A stretch of 49,987 nt of DNA from Candidatus Hydrogenedentota bacterium (GTDB taxonomy: Bacteria; Hydrogenedentota; Hydrogenedentia; Hydrogenedentales; CAITNO01), in assembly GCA_012523015.1 (NCBI GenBank), contig JAAYJI010000078.1, forward strand, positions 1-49,987. The letters are read 5' to 3'. The number at the start of each line of letters is the position of its first letter. Positions within the stretch are counted from its first letter, which is position 1. The position numbers were made by a program, and so were the translations under genes. Below, in pieces: positions 36,776-45,405 of the stretch. Below the pieces are notes generated by a model. That model saw nothing but the letters and a program-made list of their open reading frames with translations, made no database searches and was not told the DNA's origin.

Positions 36776-37234
36776 ATGAAAAACAAAGGTTTTACCCTCA
36801 TTGAACTGATGATCGTAGTGGCGATTATTGCCATTATCGCGGCCATCGCTATCCCGAACTTGCTCCGTTCGCGCTTGCAGTCCAACGAATCTGCAGCCAT
36901 TGCCAACCTGAAGACGCTGGTCGGCGCGGAAACCGCTTTTGCTGCTGCAAATGGCGGCTACACCGCTGACTGGGATCTGCTGAACACGCCGGATGAAGGC
37001 CCTCCCTTCCTTGATATCGAACTCGGCGGCGGCATTGTCCAAGGCTATACCTATGCTCTCGAAGAAGACGGCGAAGAAGTAACAGAGGACAGTGATTTCT
37101 TCACCAACTTCACCTGCACCGCCAGCCCCGCCACCGACTCCGGCGCGGGCGCGGGAGCCACCGGTATCCGTGTTTTCTGGGTCGACGCCGGCGGTGTCAT
37201 CCGCTTGGATGATGCAGACGGTAACCCCATCTGA
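36776..37234 (+). CDS. Type IV pilin / pseudopilin-like protein
   Basis: A 152-residue prepilin. The short basic leader MKNKG is followed by the processed FTLIELMIVVAIIAIIAAIA helix, with Glu at position +5, the hallmark of type IV pilins and type II secretion pseudopilins. The rest is a small globular domain with a Gly/Ala-rich stretch (DSGAGAGATG) and no obvious disulfide pair (one Cys). The ATG at 36776 lies nine bases after GGAGG; an ATG six bases earlier is too close to that site and would add MR to the leader. It is an orphan gene with its own sigma-54 promoter and strong terminator. Whether it builds pili, a secretion pseudopilus or a DNA-uptake fibre is unresolved. Confidence 0.85.
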   Translation: MKNKGFTLIELMIVVAIIAIIAAIAIPNLLRSRLQSNESAAIANLKTLVGAETAFAAANGGYTADWDLLNTPDEGPPFLDIELGGGIVQGYTYALEEDGEEVTEDSDFFTNFTCTASPATDSGAGAGATGIRVFWVDAGGVIRLDDADGNPI

Positions 37235-37611
37235 AACTAATCCGTGACCGAAAGGTCTCACCGTATTTTGCTAACACGGCGATGTTCACCCATCGCCGTG
37301 TTTTTTTTATTTGATTTTAATGAGTCTCAATTCCTCCATCCCCTCCACCACAAAAAAGTCTCCCTTGTTTCAACCCGTCCCTATCGTAGAAGTTCCTCAC
37401 CATATTCTTTTTTTTGATCGGTATCATGCTGCGAATAAGAGTTGGCTTCCTTCTCCAAAGAATGAATAGTTGATGTTGAATCGCCTAATCAGGTACTCTT
37501 TTACAGAGCGCACATGGAAGGGCTGTGTGCGTTTGTAAACACACTATCGTGTATCCGGCATCGGTGACTCATGCCGGCTCAAAGAATCTTTACAACCCCG
37601 GGAGTGAGAAC
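37235..37611. other. Spacer between pilin and oxidoreductase genes
   Basis: The spacer holds the pilin terminator (37273-37308) and then about 300 AT-rich bases in which no gene is seen. A ribosome-binding site (GGGAG) precedes the ATG at 37612. Confidence 0.5.
37273..37308 (+). terminator. Intrinsic terminator of the pilin gene
   Basis: A perfect 12-bp stem (AACACGGCGATG at 37273-37284 with 37291-37302) and 6-nt loop run into eight T (37301-37308), 38 bases after the pilin stop. Confidence 0.88.
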
Positions 37612-38775
37612 ATGGCTAAGAAGACGGTTAATGTTGCAATGATTGGCGCTCAGTTTATGGGTAAGGCCCATAGCAATGCTTGGCGCAAGGTGGACATGTT
37701 TTTTGATCTGCCGGTCAAACCGGTAATGAAAGTGATGTGCGGTAAGTTTCCTGAAGAGCTTGCGACAGCAGAACGGTATGGCTGGGAAGAGACTTCGCTG
37801 GATTGGAAAGAAGTGGTGAATCGTCCGGATATGGATATCGTGGATATTTGCAAGCCCAACTTTCTGCATCCTGTCATGGCTACTGAAGCGGCAATACCCG
37901 GCAAACATATTGTTTGTGAAAAGCCCCTTGCCAACACGCTGCAAGAAGCGAAAGATATGTTGAAAGCCGCAGAGAACGCAAAAGTAAAACACATGTGCGG
38001 CTTTTCCTATCGTTATGCGCCTGCCGTTCAGAGCATGAAAAAACTGATCGCGTCGGGTAAGTTAGGCGAAATTTATCATTTTCGCGCGGCCTACCAACAA
38101 GACTGGATTATGAGCCCTGACTTCCCGATGGTTTGGCGTTTGAAAAAGAAACATACCGGCTCCGGCGCTCTCGGTGATATCGGCGCACACGTCACGGATC
38201 TGTGACACTTCTTAGTCGGTCCCGTCGGTGAAGTAACCAGCGCAATGGAGACCTTTATTAAACGTCGTGTTATCGCTGATTCTGATGTGGGCGCTTGGGC
38301 GGCGAAAGGCAGCAAGAAAACCAAAAAGTACGACACTGTCGACGTTGACGATGCCGCCATTTTCATCGGCCGCATTAAAGGGAAGAACACCCTTGCATCC
38401 TTTGAAGTAACGCGTTTTGCCGGCGGCCGCCGCAATTACAACGCCATCGAAATTTACGGCAGCAAAGGCTCTCTGCTCTGGAATCAGGAAGATATGAATG
38501 AATTCCACTATTATAATTGCGCCGATCCAGAAGGCTTGCAGGGCTTCCGCAAAGTACTGGCTTGCGATCCCGGTCATCCTTATGTAAATTCTTGGTGGCC
38601 CCCCGGACACATTATCGGCTATGAACATTTATTTGTCCACGAGATTTATGAATTCTTGTCTTGCTTGAAGAAAAAGAAACCTACCTATTCCACCTTTGAA
38701 GATGCTGTCAATTGTCAGTCTGTACTGGAAGCGGTGGAAAAGGCTGCCTCGACCAAACAATGGATCAAAGTGTGA
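37612..38775 (+). pseudogene. Gfo/Idh/MocA-family oxidoreductase interrupted by one in-frame TGA
   Basis: Read through, 387 residues with all landmarks: the Rossmann start VNVAMIGAQFMGKAHSNAW, the EKPLANT motif, the catalytic-domain block SGALGDIGAHVTDL, and a complete C-terminus ending TKQWIKV. Codon 198 is TGA (38203-38205) directly after DIGAHVTDL, where relatives carry a small residue, Cys or Gly for example; frame and similarity continue without any shift (HFLVGPVGEVTSA). Either a recent nonsense change, a sequence error, or recoding; no family member is known to be a selenoprotein. Members use NAD(P) to oxidise or reduce sugars and inositols. The start has GGGAG upstream. The next gene, a sugar isomerase/epimerase, follows by 58 bases. 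Confidence 0.8.
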
Positions 38776-38833
38776 TCCTTCTGCTGATCTGATTATCTAT
38801 TTGGAAATATAAAAACTATAAAGGAGTAGTCGA

Positions 38834-39796
38834 ATGAAACTAGGGTTATTAACGGCAATGTTCAGCGAAAAACCGCTGAAGGAAGTACTTGAACTGATCC
38901 GCCCCCTTGAATTGCAAACTGTTGAACTGGGTACCGGTAATTTTCCGGGCGACCCCCACTGTCCGCGCCGCGCTTTGCTTGACTCCAAGCCCATGCGCAC
39001 AGAATTGCTTGACACCCTCAAAGGAGAAGGCCTTGAAATCAGCGCGCTCAGCTGCCACGGCAACCCCTTGCATCCTGATGAAGGCTACGCCAAAGAAAAT
39101 CACACGGTTACTTTGGAAACCATCGAATTGGCGAATCTCCTCGGTGTGGAAGTGGTGAATGGTTTCTCCGGATGTCCCGGTTCCGGTCCTTGGGATAAGA
39201 AGCCCAATTGGGTCACTTGCGCGTGGCCGCCGGATTATTTAGAAATTCTGGATTGGCAATGGAACGAAAAAGTGATTCCTTATTGGACAGAGATGGACAA
39301 AGTTCTTAAAAACGCCGGTGTCAAATTCGCTTTCGAAATTCACCCCGGCTTTGTTGTCTACAATACCGAAACCTTGCTGAAACTGCGTAACGCTTGCGGC
39401 GACAGTCTTGGCGCTAATTTCGATCCCAGCCATCTGTTCTGGCAAGGTATGGAGCCGATTGAATACGTGAAAGCACTGAAAGGCTGCATCTATCACGTCC
39501 ACGCCAAAGACTCTATCGTGCATACGGTCAATGCGGCTGTGAACGGTGTTAATGATGCCAAGCCCTACAGCGATGAAATCAATCGTTCTTGGATTTTCCG
39601 TACCTGCGGTTATGGCCATGACATGAAATGGTGGAACGATTTCTTCTCGACCTTGCGCATGGTTGGCTATGATGGCCCCATCAGTATTGAGCATGAAGAC
39701 AGCCTCATGTCCAATTGGGAAGGCCTGACGAAGGCCGTTTCTTTCCTGAAAGAAAGCATTATTTTTGAAGCGCCGACGGCGATGACCTGGGCATAA
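38834..39796 (+). CDS. Sugar phosphate isomerase/epimerase (xylose isomerase-like TIM barrel)
   Basis: A 320-residue protein of the AP endonuclease family 2 fold. Metal-binding residues are visible on successive strands: FEIHPGFVVYN, LGANFDPSHLFWQG, CIYHVHAKDS, and the final SIEHEDS. Members isomerise or epimerise sugars, inosose or hydroxypyruvate with divalent metal. AAGGAG precedes the ATG. Its pairing with a Gfo/Idh/MocA dehydrogenase is common in inositol and rare-sugar catabolism, in which the dehydrogenase makes a keto-sugar and the epimerase rearranges it; the precise substrate is unknown. The transcript ends at the hairpin 39823-39858. Confidence 0.88.
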   Translation: MKLGLLTAMFSEKPLKEVLELIRPLELQTVELGTGNFPGDPHCPRRALLDSKPMRTELLDTLKGEGLEISALSCHGNPLHPDEGYAKENHTVTLETIELANLLGVEVVNGFSGCPGSGPWDKKPNWVTCAWPPDYLEILDWQWNEKVIPYWTEMDKVLKNAGVKFAFEIHPGFVVYNTETLLKLRNACGDSLGANFDPSHLFWQGMEPIEYVKALKGCIYHVHAKDSIVHTVNAAVNGVNDAKPYSDEINRSWIFRTCGYGHDMKWWNDFFSTLRMVGYDGPISIEHEDSLMSNWEGLTKAVSFLKESIIFEAPTAMTWA

Positions 39797-39822
39797 TCCC
39801 GGTTATTTCTGAAGCTCTGTGT

Positions 39823-39858
39823 ATGGCCGGGTCCCTTTGGCGGCCCGGCCATTTTCTT
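39823..39858 (+). terminator. Intrinsic terminator after the sugar isomerase gene
   Basis: A perfect 9-bp stem (ATGGCCGGG, 39823-39831, with 39844-39852) encloses a 12-nt loop, followed by TTTTCTT. Confidence 0.75.
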
Positions 39859-39937
39859 AACAAATACGTGTAAGAACAGCCGTGCTCCCATGGTCTAATC
39901 ATGAGTGACGACGAAGGATGGCTCTCGGTAATTCACG

Positions 39938-40339
39938 GTGCGAATCTATATTTTTGCCATACCCCTGATTGTAGCTGCAATCAGTTTGATTTATATCATT
40001 CTTCGTGAAATGACCCGAGGATGGTTTGAGCATCGTGTCAAAATGCTCTTATTAGAGCGCCTTGAAAATAATCCGGAGTTGCTCTACTCCTTTCATGATC
40101 TCCAAGAATTATTGGATGGCCGCCCCCATCCGGACAAATCGAATGGTAAATTAGATTTGACCATCACGGGCTTTAGTCTGGCGATCATTGGCATCCTCTT
40201 TGTTGTGATCAATACACTCATAGGTAAAAGCCAATGGGGCGTAGGCGCGTATTTTGGCGGCGTGGCGTGTGTAGTGCTTGGATTTTTGCTCACCGTTTTG
40301 GGACTGGTCATACGCATACTTCGACGCCCGCCCAAATAA
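39938..40339 (+). CDS. Small membrane protein, unknown function
   Basis: A 133-residue protein beginning at a GTG (39938); an in-frame stop lies just upstream, so no longer start exists, though the ribosome-binding site is weak. Three hydrophobic segments are seen: the N-terminal IYIFAIPLIVAAISLIYIIL, then SLAIIGILFVVINTLIG and YFGGVACVVLGFLLTVLGLVI. The cytoplasmic-looking loop between the first two is charged (RLENNPELLYSFHDLQELL). No family recognised. It is followed 72 bases later by an FprA-type reductase; no link is evident. Confidence 0.6.
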   Translation: MRIYIFAIPLIVAAISLIYIILREMTRGWFEHRVKMLLLERLENNPELLYSFHDLQELLDGRPHPDKSNGKLDLTITGFSLAIIGILFVVINTLIGKSQWGVGAYFGGVACVVLGFLLTVLGLVIRILRRPPK

Positions 40340-40411
40340 CCAATGCGCCAACACAGCCGCCATGAAGGGCCGATTTCGGCTTTGTTCTTAGATGCAGGAT
40401 TCTCTTGATTC

Positions 40412-41728
40412 ATGGGAAAAAAACGTGCAACATTGCGGGTAGGTATTGTCGGCAGCGGACCGGCTGCTTTTTTTTGTGCTGATTATCTGCTGCGCTTAGC
40501 CAAGCCTTGTAAAGTGACCCTATTCGAACGGTGGCCATGGCCTTTCGGATTGGTTCGTGATGCCATCGCTCCCGACAAACAAAATCTGCGATCCTCCATG
40601 GACACCTTTACGAATACAGCGGGTGCCTCCAATTTTTCCTTTTGCGGCAATGTCACCATAGGTAAAGATATCAGCATTGAAACGCTCAAGGACTATTATC
40701 ACTGTCTAATTGTCGCTACAGGCGCATCCACACCGCACATCTTGCCTATGCGCAATCCGTCACTGCAGGGCTGTCTGAGCGCGGTGGAATTCGCCGGCTG
40801 GTACAACGGCCGGCCCGGCGCTGCAGCCTTACACATTCCCCTAGACACGCCCTCGGCGATAATTATCGGCGTTGGCAATGCCGCTCTTGATGCGGCCCGC
40901 ATATTGGCGCTGCCCACATCAGATTTAGCGCATACCGACATCTCCGCTGTGGCATTGGATCAACTCGCCGCAAGCAAGATCACGGATATTCATGTGGTCG
41001 GTCGCCGCGGTCCTTTTGATGTTCGCTTCGCGCCCCAAGAATTAGAGTTGTTGGGAAAAATACAAGATTGCACTATTGAGGTTCATTCTGATATTCAAGT
41101 GCCTAAGATTGAAAATCCGTCCCCTGCTTGGGCGCGTCTTGAAAAGGCATATGCGCAAGTCTTCCGACAGGATCGTACCAATCGACGAATCCATTTCCAT
41201 TTTAACTTGTCTCCAACAGCCATAATAGGCGATGACCATGTGACCGGCGTACTCTTCGATTCCGAGAATGACCATAGCATCCACATACCGGCGGGGCTTG
41301 TTATTGAGAGTATCGGACAGAAGACGGAGCGCCTTCCCGGCTTGCCCTACGATACGGAACAGCACTGTATCCCGAACCAAGAGGGACGTATAGAGGAGGG
41401 GGGCATCACGCTGCCCGGATTTTATGTCGCCGGTTCGGCAGCCCAAGGCGGTAACACTGTCATCGGAGCCAACAAACCGGCATGCATGAAAACAATCCGC
41501 AAAATCGTGGAAGACCGTGCTGAGCTCTGCCTCAAAGAAGCGCTCGACGAGGAAGGCTTATATACCTTGCTTCGTAAACAGCACTGCCACTATGTTTCTT
41601 TTCAAGACTGGCAGCGTATTAATAGTGTGGAACTAGAACGGGGCGCCCGTGCCGGCAAAGTACGTGAACGCTTTACCTGCGTTGCGGACGCCCTATCCGT
41701 TCTTCATGGCGCGGAAAAAGACCGTTAA
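40412..41728 (+). CDS. FprA/adrenodoxin-reductase-type ferredoxin-NADP reductase
   Basis: A 438-residue flavoprotein. FAD binding is by VGIVGSGPAAFFCADYLL (about 10-27) and the LVRDAIAPDKQNLRSSMDTF block typical of FprA-like reductases (LVRxxVAPDHxxxK in relatives). The NADPH site is IIIGVGNAALDAARILAL, and the C-terminal FYVAGSAAQGGNTVIGANK closes the FAD site. It would pass electrons from NADPH to ferredoxin, or the reverse; a partner ferredoxin is not encoded nearby. Its stop lies three bases from that of the convergent 5'-nucleotidase gene, with no terminator between. Confidence 0.87.
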   Translation: MGKKRATLRVGIVGSGPAAFFCADYLLRLAKPCKVTLFERWPWPFGLVRDAIAPDKQNLRSSMDTFTNTAGASNFSFCGNVTIGKDISIETLKDYYHCLIVATGASTPHILPMRNPSLQGCLSAVEFAGWYNGRPGAAALHIPLDTPSAIIIGVGNAALDAARILALPTSDLAHTDISAVALDQLAASKITDIHVVGRRGPFDVRFAPQELELLGKIQDCTIEVHSDIQVPKIENPSPAWARLEKAYAQVFRQDRTNRRIHFHFNLSPTAIIGDDHVTGVLFDSENDHSIHIPAGLVIESIGQKTERLPGLPYDTEQHCIPNQEGRIEEGGITLPGFYVAGSAAQGGNTVIGANKPACMKTIRKIVEDRAELCLKEALDEEGLYTLLRKQHCHYVSFQDWQRINSVELERGARAGKVRERFTCVADALSVLHGAEKDR

Positions 41729-41731
41729 GCC

Positions 41732-43204
41732 TTAGGCAGCTTTTGCCGCTTCATCTGCACGCTTTACGTAAGCATCCAAGGTCTGTCCGGTACTGCAGAT
41801 ATCTTTGACATAAGCAGACACGGCATCAAGATAGGTGAAATCAGCCTTCTCTGCACTTGGCATATCTGTAAACAGTGGGTTGTCTTGAACAACCTCGTCA
41901 AAACGCTCCGCCCACTCCAACTCGGGCATCAACACCTTGTAGGTACGGGAAAGATCCAAATCGCCGGTAAATGTCCATACTTTTTGCTCGCCGTCCCCGA
42001 CACTTTCCGAAGTGACTTTTCCGTCAAAGCCCGCCCATGAGGTCTGCCCTTTCTTCTTGGTGGCAAGCCCCTCCAAATAGGCTTTGATCTGAGCGCCGGT
42101 GAGGGACACGTAGACTAAGATTTCGCCGCGCTGTCCACCGGCGCGATATAAGGCATTTTTATCGATGCCCCCGGCAGCGAGATTGCTGCGCATAATTTGA
42201 CCGGCATGACAAAAAGCTATATCTGCCTTACCAAAAGACCGGAGCCCTTCAGCAGAGATCTGAGCGAGGGTGTTGGGCTGAATCACTTCGTTGGTGTGCC
42301 CCACCACTTCGTTCGCTTCAGGCACAATACGCGCCTCTTCCTCAAGGATCCATGCAATCATGGCTTCATCAGGCTGAATTCGATCATGAGCCATTTCGAC
42401 GGCTTCCATACGATAATCAGCAATAACCCCTTTCTCACAATCGACAACCAAATCCATGGAAATGACATGTCTGCCGTTACTTCCCGCCATCAAAATTTCT
42501 GCGCCTGTTTCCGGAACTTTTCGCGGCTCTTGCAACAATTCATGGCTGTGTCCGCCGAAAAAGAGCGCCACATCCGGAGCCTTCGGCGCGATCTTCGCCA
42601 AATCCCGTGAGCTGAGGTGAGCAACAACAATAACCAAGTGCGCCCCTTCCGTTTTGAGCCGTGCCGACTCAACAGCAAGCCGGTCGCCCGTCTCTTCTAA
42701 ATCGAGATACTTTTTCCCTTTGGGTATGGTCATACCAATGACCCCAATCTTGGTTCCTTTAATGTCGAAAACTTTCGACACGGGGAAAACAGCCGCGCCT
42801 GATTCATCCACATAATTGAGGCACAGATGGGTCATACCCGCCATACGGGAGCAGTTCTTAAAATGATCGACACTGTACACAAAATCATGGTTACCGATGG
42901 CACCGGCATCATAGCCGATCTTTTTCATGGCTTCATATAAAATAGTGCTCTGCGTGGCATAGGAGATCATATCCCCTTTTTCCATGACGTCGCCGCCGTC
43001 TAGCAACAAGATATCATCCCGTTCCTTGCGCTGGTCAGCAACGTAGCCCGCCACATAGGGCAAGCCGCCAATACCGGCCGGACCGGGCTTAACATTATCG
43101 TGTATATCGCTTGTATATAGAATGAGTACGGAACTCGTATCGGCGTAACCGCTCAGTGCCGTAAAAAGGCACAACACAAGACAAAAACTAATCTTCTTAA
43201 ACAT
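41732..43204 (-). CDS. Exported 5'-nucleotidase/UshA-type metallophosphatase
   Basis: A 490-residue protein with signal peptide (KISFCLVLCLFTALSGYA). The calcineurin-like domain has the metal motifs LYTSDIHDNV, LLDGGDVMEKGD, AIGNHDF and FFGGHSHE. A C-terminal 5_nucleotid_C domain follows (GHTNEVIQPNTL, DIAFCHAGQIMRSNLAAGGID). Members hydrolyse 5'-nucleotides and UDP-sugars outside the cytoplasm for salvage. The ATG at 43204 is six bases after GGGAGA; the ATG two codons earlier directly abuts it and is unlikely. It is 39 bases from pyrE, so nucleotide salvage and pyrimidine synthesis genes may share a transcript. Confidence 0.88.
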   Translation of the reverse strand: MFKKISFCLVLCLFTALSGYADTSSVLILYTSDIHDNVKPGPAGIGGLPYVAGYVADQRKERDDILLLDGGDVMEKGDMISYATQSTILYEAMKKIGYDAGAIGNHDFVYSVDHFKNCSRMAGMTHLCLNYVDESGAAVFPVSKVFDIKGTKIGVIGMTIPKGKKYLDLEETGDRLAVESARLKTEGAHLVIVVAHLSSRDLAKIAPKAPDVALFFGGHSHELLQEPRKVPETGAEILMAGSNGRHVISMDLVVDCEKGVIADYRMEAVEMAHDRIQPDEAMIAWILEEEARIVPEANEVVGHTNEVIQPNTLAQISAEGLRSFGKADIAFCHAGQIMRSNLAAGGIDKNALYRAGGQRGEILVYVSLTGAQIKAYLEGLATKKKGQTSWAGFDGKVTSESVGDGEQKVWTFTGDLDLSRTYKVLMPELEWAERFDEVVQDNPLFTDMPSAEKADFTYLDAVSAYVKDICSTGQTLDAYVKRADEAAKAA

Positions 43205-43243
43205 GTACATTCTCCCACCAATATCCTAATCGAAGTGTTTTAC

Positions 43244-43822
43244 TTATTGCTCTATTAAATCATCGGGATCTACAGGCTCACTTTGTGCCAAATCGGGGGG
43301 CAGATCGTCGGCCGGCCAACTTTCCATCGCCAACGTAGCAACAGGATGAAAGGGGCAAGGAAACTGCGCCTTACCGGCGCTGCGGTCAATCAGAACTGAT
43401 ACACCGATTACTTCAGCGCCCCGTTCGATCAGATGATTGATAGACTTTAAAACGGAGCCGCCCGTCGTAATGACATCCTCCACCACCAACACGCGTTCGC
43501 CCGCTTTCAAACGGAAGCCTCGCTTCAATGCCATGCCTCCGCCATCGGCCTTTTCGGTATAGGCGGCGCGGCATCCCAACTGCCGTGCTGTTTCATAGGC
43601 TAAAATTATCCCGCCCGTGGCAGGGCCAATAACAAGATCAATGGCTGACGCTTCAAAGGGCGCTGCCAAAGCACGGCCCAGCGCTTCGCCATTTCCCGGA
43701 TATTGCAGAACCCGCGCCGCCTGCAGAAATTGGCGGCCATGACGGCCGCTTGTATAAAGGAAATGTCCTTCCAACAAAGCGCCCGTATCGCGAAACAACT
43801 GTATTACCTGCTCTGCCTTCAT
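43244..43822 (-). CDS. pyrE: Orotate phosphoribosyltransferase
   Basis: A 192-residue enzyme that joins orotate to PRPP to form OMP in de novo UMP synthesis. The PRPP loop is VLVVEDVITTGGS (about 111-123), and LVIGPATGGIILAYE lies upstream in the usual place. The start overlaps the pyrF stop by four bases (ATGA) and its ribosome-binding site GGAG lies in the pyrF coding end, so the two are coupled: together they catalyse the last two steps of the pathway, from orotate to UMP. Confidence 0.93.
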   Translation of the reverse strand: MKAEQVIQLFRDTGALLEGHFLYTSGRHGRQFLQAARVLQYPGNGEALGRALAAPFEASAIDLVIGPATGGIILAYETARQLGCRAAYTEKADGGGMALKRGFRLKAGERVLVVEDVITTGGSVLKSINHLIERGAEVIGVSVLIDRSAGKAQFPCPFHPVATLAMESWPADDLPPDLAQSEPVDPDDLIEQ

Positions 43823-44505
43823 AGATGTAACTCCTCCAAAATTTGTGCAGCAGCTTCTGATGGATTGGGGTGCTTCAAGATGGGACGACCCACTACAACC
43901 ATGGACGCGCCCGCTAAGGCGGCCTCCCGGGGGGTCATGACGCGCGCTTGATCATCCTTGGACGCCCACGTTGGGCGTACACCGGGTGTGACAATCAGCG
44001 GATCTTTTCCCAAGGCTTCCCGTAAAATTTCTATTTCTAAGGGGGAACATACGATACCGTGAGCACCTGCATCAATAGCCTGGAGGGCTAGACGACGGAC
44101 AGCATCTCGAACCTTCTCTCGTATTCCCACTTCTTCATGAAGCACCACCTCGCTGATGCTGGTCAGCACCGTAACCGCCAAAATGCGTGTGTCACTGCCT
44201 TCCACAGCCGCTCGTGCCGCTTCGATCATGGCACGTCCGCCGCCGGCATGAAGTGTCATGAGCCCGGCGCCGAGATCGGCGGCAGCGCGAGACGCAGCGC
44301 CCACCGTGTTCGGGATATCATGATATTTAAGGTCAAGAAAAACTTTTTTACCACAAGCCTGCACCTCGCGGACGATATCAGGACCGCAGCGCGTAAACAA
44401 TTGGGCGCCGATCTTAAACCATTCACAGGCGCCACATGCGTGAACCGCTTCCAAAGCGGCTTCACGGGTATCCATATCTAAAACAACAATTAATTCTGTT
44501 GACAT
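43819..44505 (-). CDS. pyrF: Orotidine 5'-phosphate decarboxylase
   Basis: A 228-residue TIM-barrel enzyme that decarboxylates OMP to UMP. Catalytic residues are in the signature FLDLKYHDIPNTV (Asp58, Lys60, Asp63) and Lys32 in WFKIGAQLF. The C-terminal IVTPGVRPTW phosphate-binding block is followed by the RVMTPREAALAGASMVVVGRPI stretch. It precedes pyrE with four-base overlap and lies 102 bases after the SCP2-like gene, so it may be read from the same long transcript. Confidence 0.94.
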   Translation of the reverse strand: MSTELIVVLDMDTREAALEAVHACGACEWFKIGAQLFTRCGPDIVREVQACGKKVFLDLKYHDIPNTVGAASRAAADLGAGLMTLHAGGGRAMIEAARAAVEGSDTRILAVTVLTSISEVVLHEEVGIREKVRDAVRRLALQAIDAGAHGIVCSPLEIEILREALGKDPLIVTPGVRPTWASKDDQARVMTPREAALAGASMVVVGRPILKHPNPSEAAAQILEELHL

Positions 44506-44607
44506 AAGCTTCTTTCTTTAGCTGCAATTAATAAGCAGCATTTCGCCCTGTTTCCAATGCTTGGAAGGGCGTACAAAGCATTTCGCCTGCCTCTCCTGTG
44601 CGCTGCG

Positions 44608-45402
44608 TCAAGATAACAATTTGGCGATTCGCAACATGAAATCACCAACACGCCCCCCGTATTCGGGAGAACCGTCATTGACAAGCAATCCCTGCGCAAT
44701 CGCTGTGACAGTATCTACCGAATTGGACAAGACCGGCAGCGCATTATCGACACTGGAGAAGCGCATATGGACAAAAGGCTGCCGCCGTGTGTAAACGCCA
44801 CGGCCTGCTTTGGTATTGCCCGCCTTCACTTTCAAATAACAGGCAATGTCTGAGCCTTCAACGCTCCATTGGTAAATACGTTCCGGTTGTTTCGACGTCC
44901 ACGCTTTCATGTCCGGATCGCCCGCTTTGTTCATACGGCTCAAGGCGGTTGAAACCATGTACAACGACATCTTCACTTTCAGATACGCTTTTTCCGGCGT
45001 TTTCGGTTGGGCGTTGGGCATTAAAATTTTCATTGCCAACAAGACCTTAAAGGTTTTCAGCAACAATCCGAAACGGCTGGGAATTGCCTTGAACAGCGGA
45101 CCTAAGCGCGGCAAAACAGGTTTTCCACGAAACATATCGTTCATTGATTTAAGGCTTGGAAAATCGAAAAGGAGATCCGCTTTGCCTTCGAAGATGCCTT
45201 GTTCTACGCAAAAGTCGCCCTTGTCGAAAACAAGGTAAGCGCCTACAGGCGCGTCCGTGTCTTGCGCACGAAATTGAACAATTCCGCTCAGCCCTTCAAA
45301 AGATTTTTTGAAGGCAGGATCGTCTTCGAGCAGCACTTTAATGACGGGCAACACGGCATGCAATACGATTTTTCCAGCCAATTGTTCGTCGGAGAACGTC
45401 AT
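44608..45402 (-). CDS. SCP2-like (sterol carrier protein fold) protein
   Basis: A 264-residue protein whose core (QFRAQDTDAPVGAYLVFDKGDF, GKADLLFDFPSLKSMNDMFRGK) fits an SCP2-like fold, which binds lipids in a hydrophobic tunnel. A second helical and beta segment follows (YLKVKMSLYMVSTALSRM, YLKVKAGNTKAGRGVY). No signal peptide is seen. It is a paralog of the protein encoded at 48759-49523: both share a ...DxxLxFxSPLxxxNxMFxxK-like block, then a linker and a similar C-terminal half. GAGGTG lies in the end of the upstream transketolase gene, three bases away, so the genes are translationally linked. Function unknown. Confidence 0.65.
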   Translation of the reverse strand: MTFSDEQLAGKIVLHAVLPVIKVLLEDDPAFKKSFEGLSGIVQFRAQDTDAPVGAYLVFDKGDFCVEQGIFEGKADLLFDFPSLKSMNDMFRGKPVLPRLGPLFKAIPSRFGLLLKTFKVLLAMKILMPNAQPKTPEKAYLKVKMSLYMVSTALSRMNKAGDPDMKAWTSKQPERIYQWSVEGSDIACYLKVKAGNTKAGRGVYTRRQPFVHMRFSSVDNALPVLSNSVDTVTAIAQGLLVNDGSPEYGGRVGDFMLRIAKLLS

Positions 45403-45405
45403 AGA

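Noticed and set aside
37579-37994. Open frames antisense to the oxidoreductase gene
   Set aside because: They follow codon bias of the opposite strand and match no family.
38203-38234. Selenocysteine insertion at the TGA of the oxidoreductase
   Set aside because: The candidate hairpin is only five base pairs with an 18-nt loop, the family is not known to contain selenocysteine and no Sec genes are seen here; kept only as a low-probability option.
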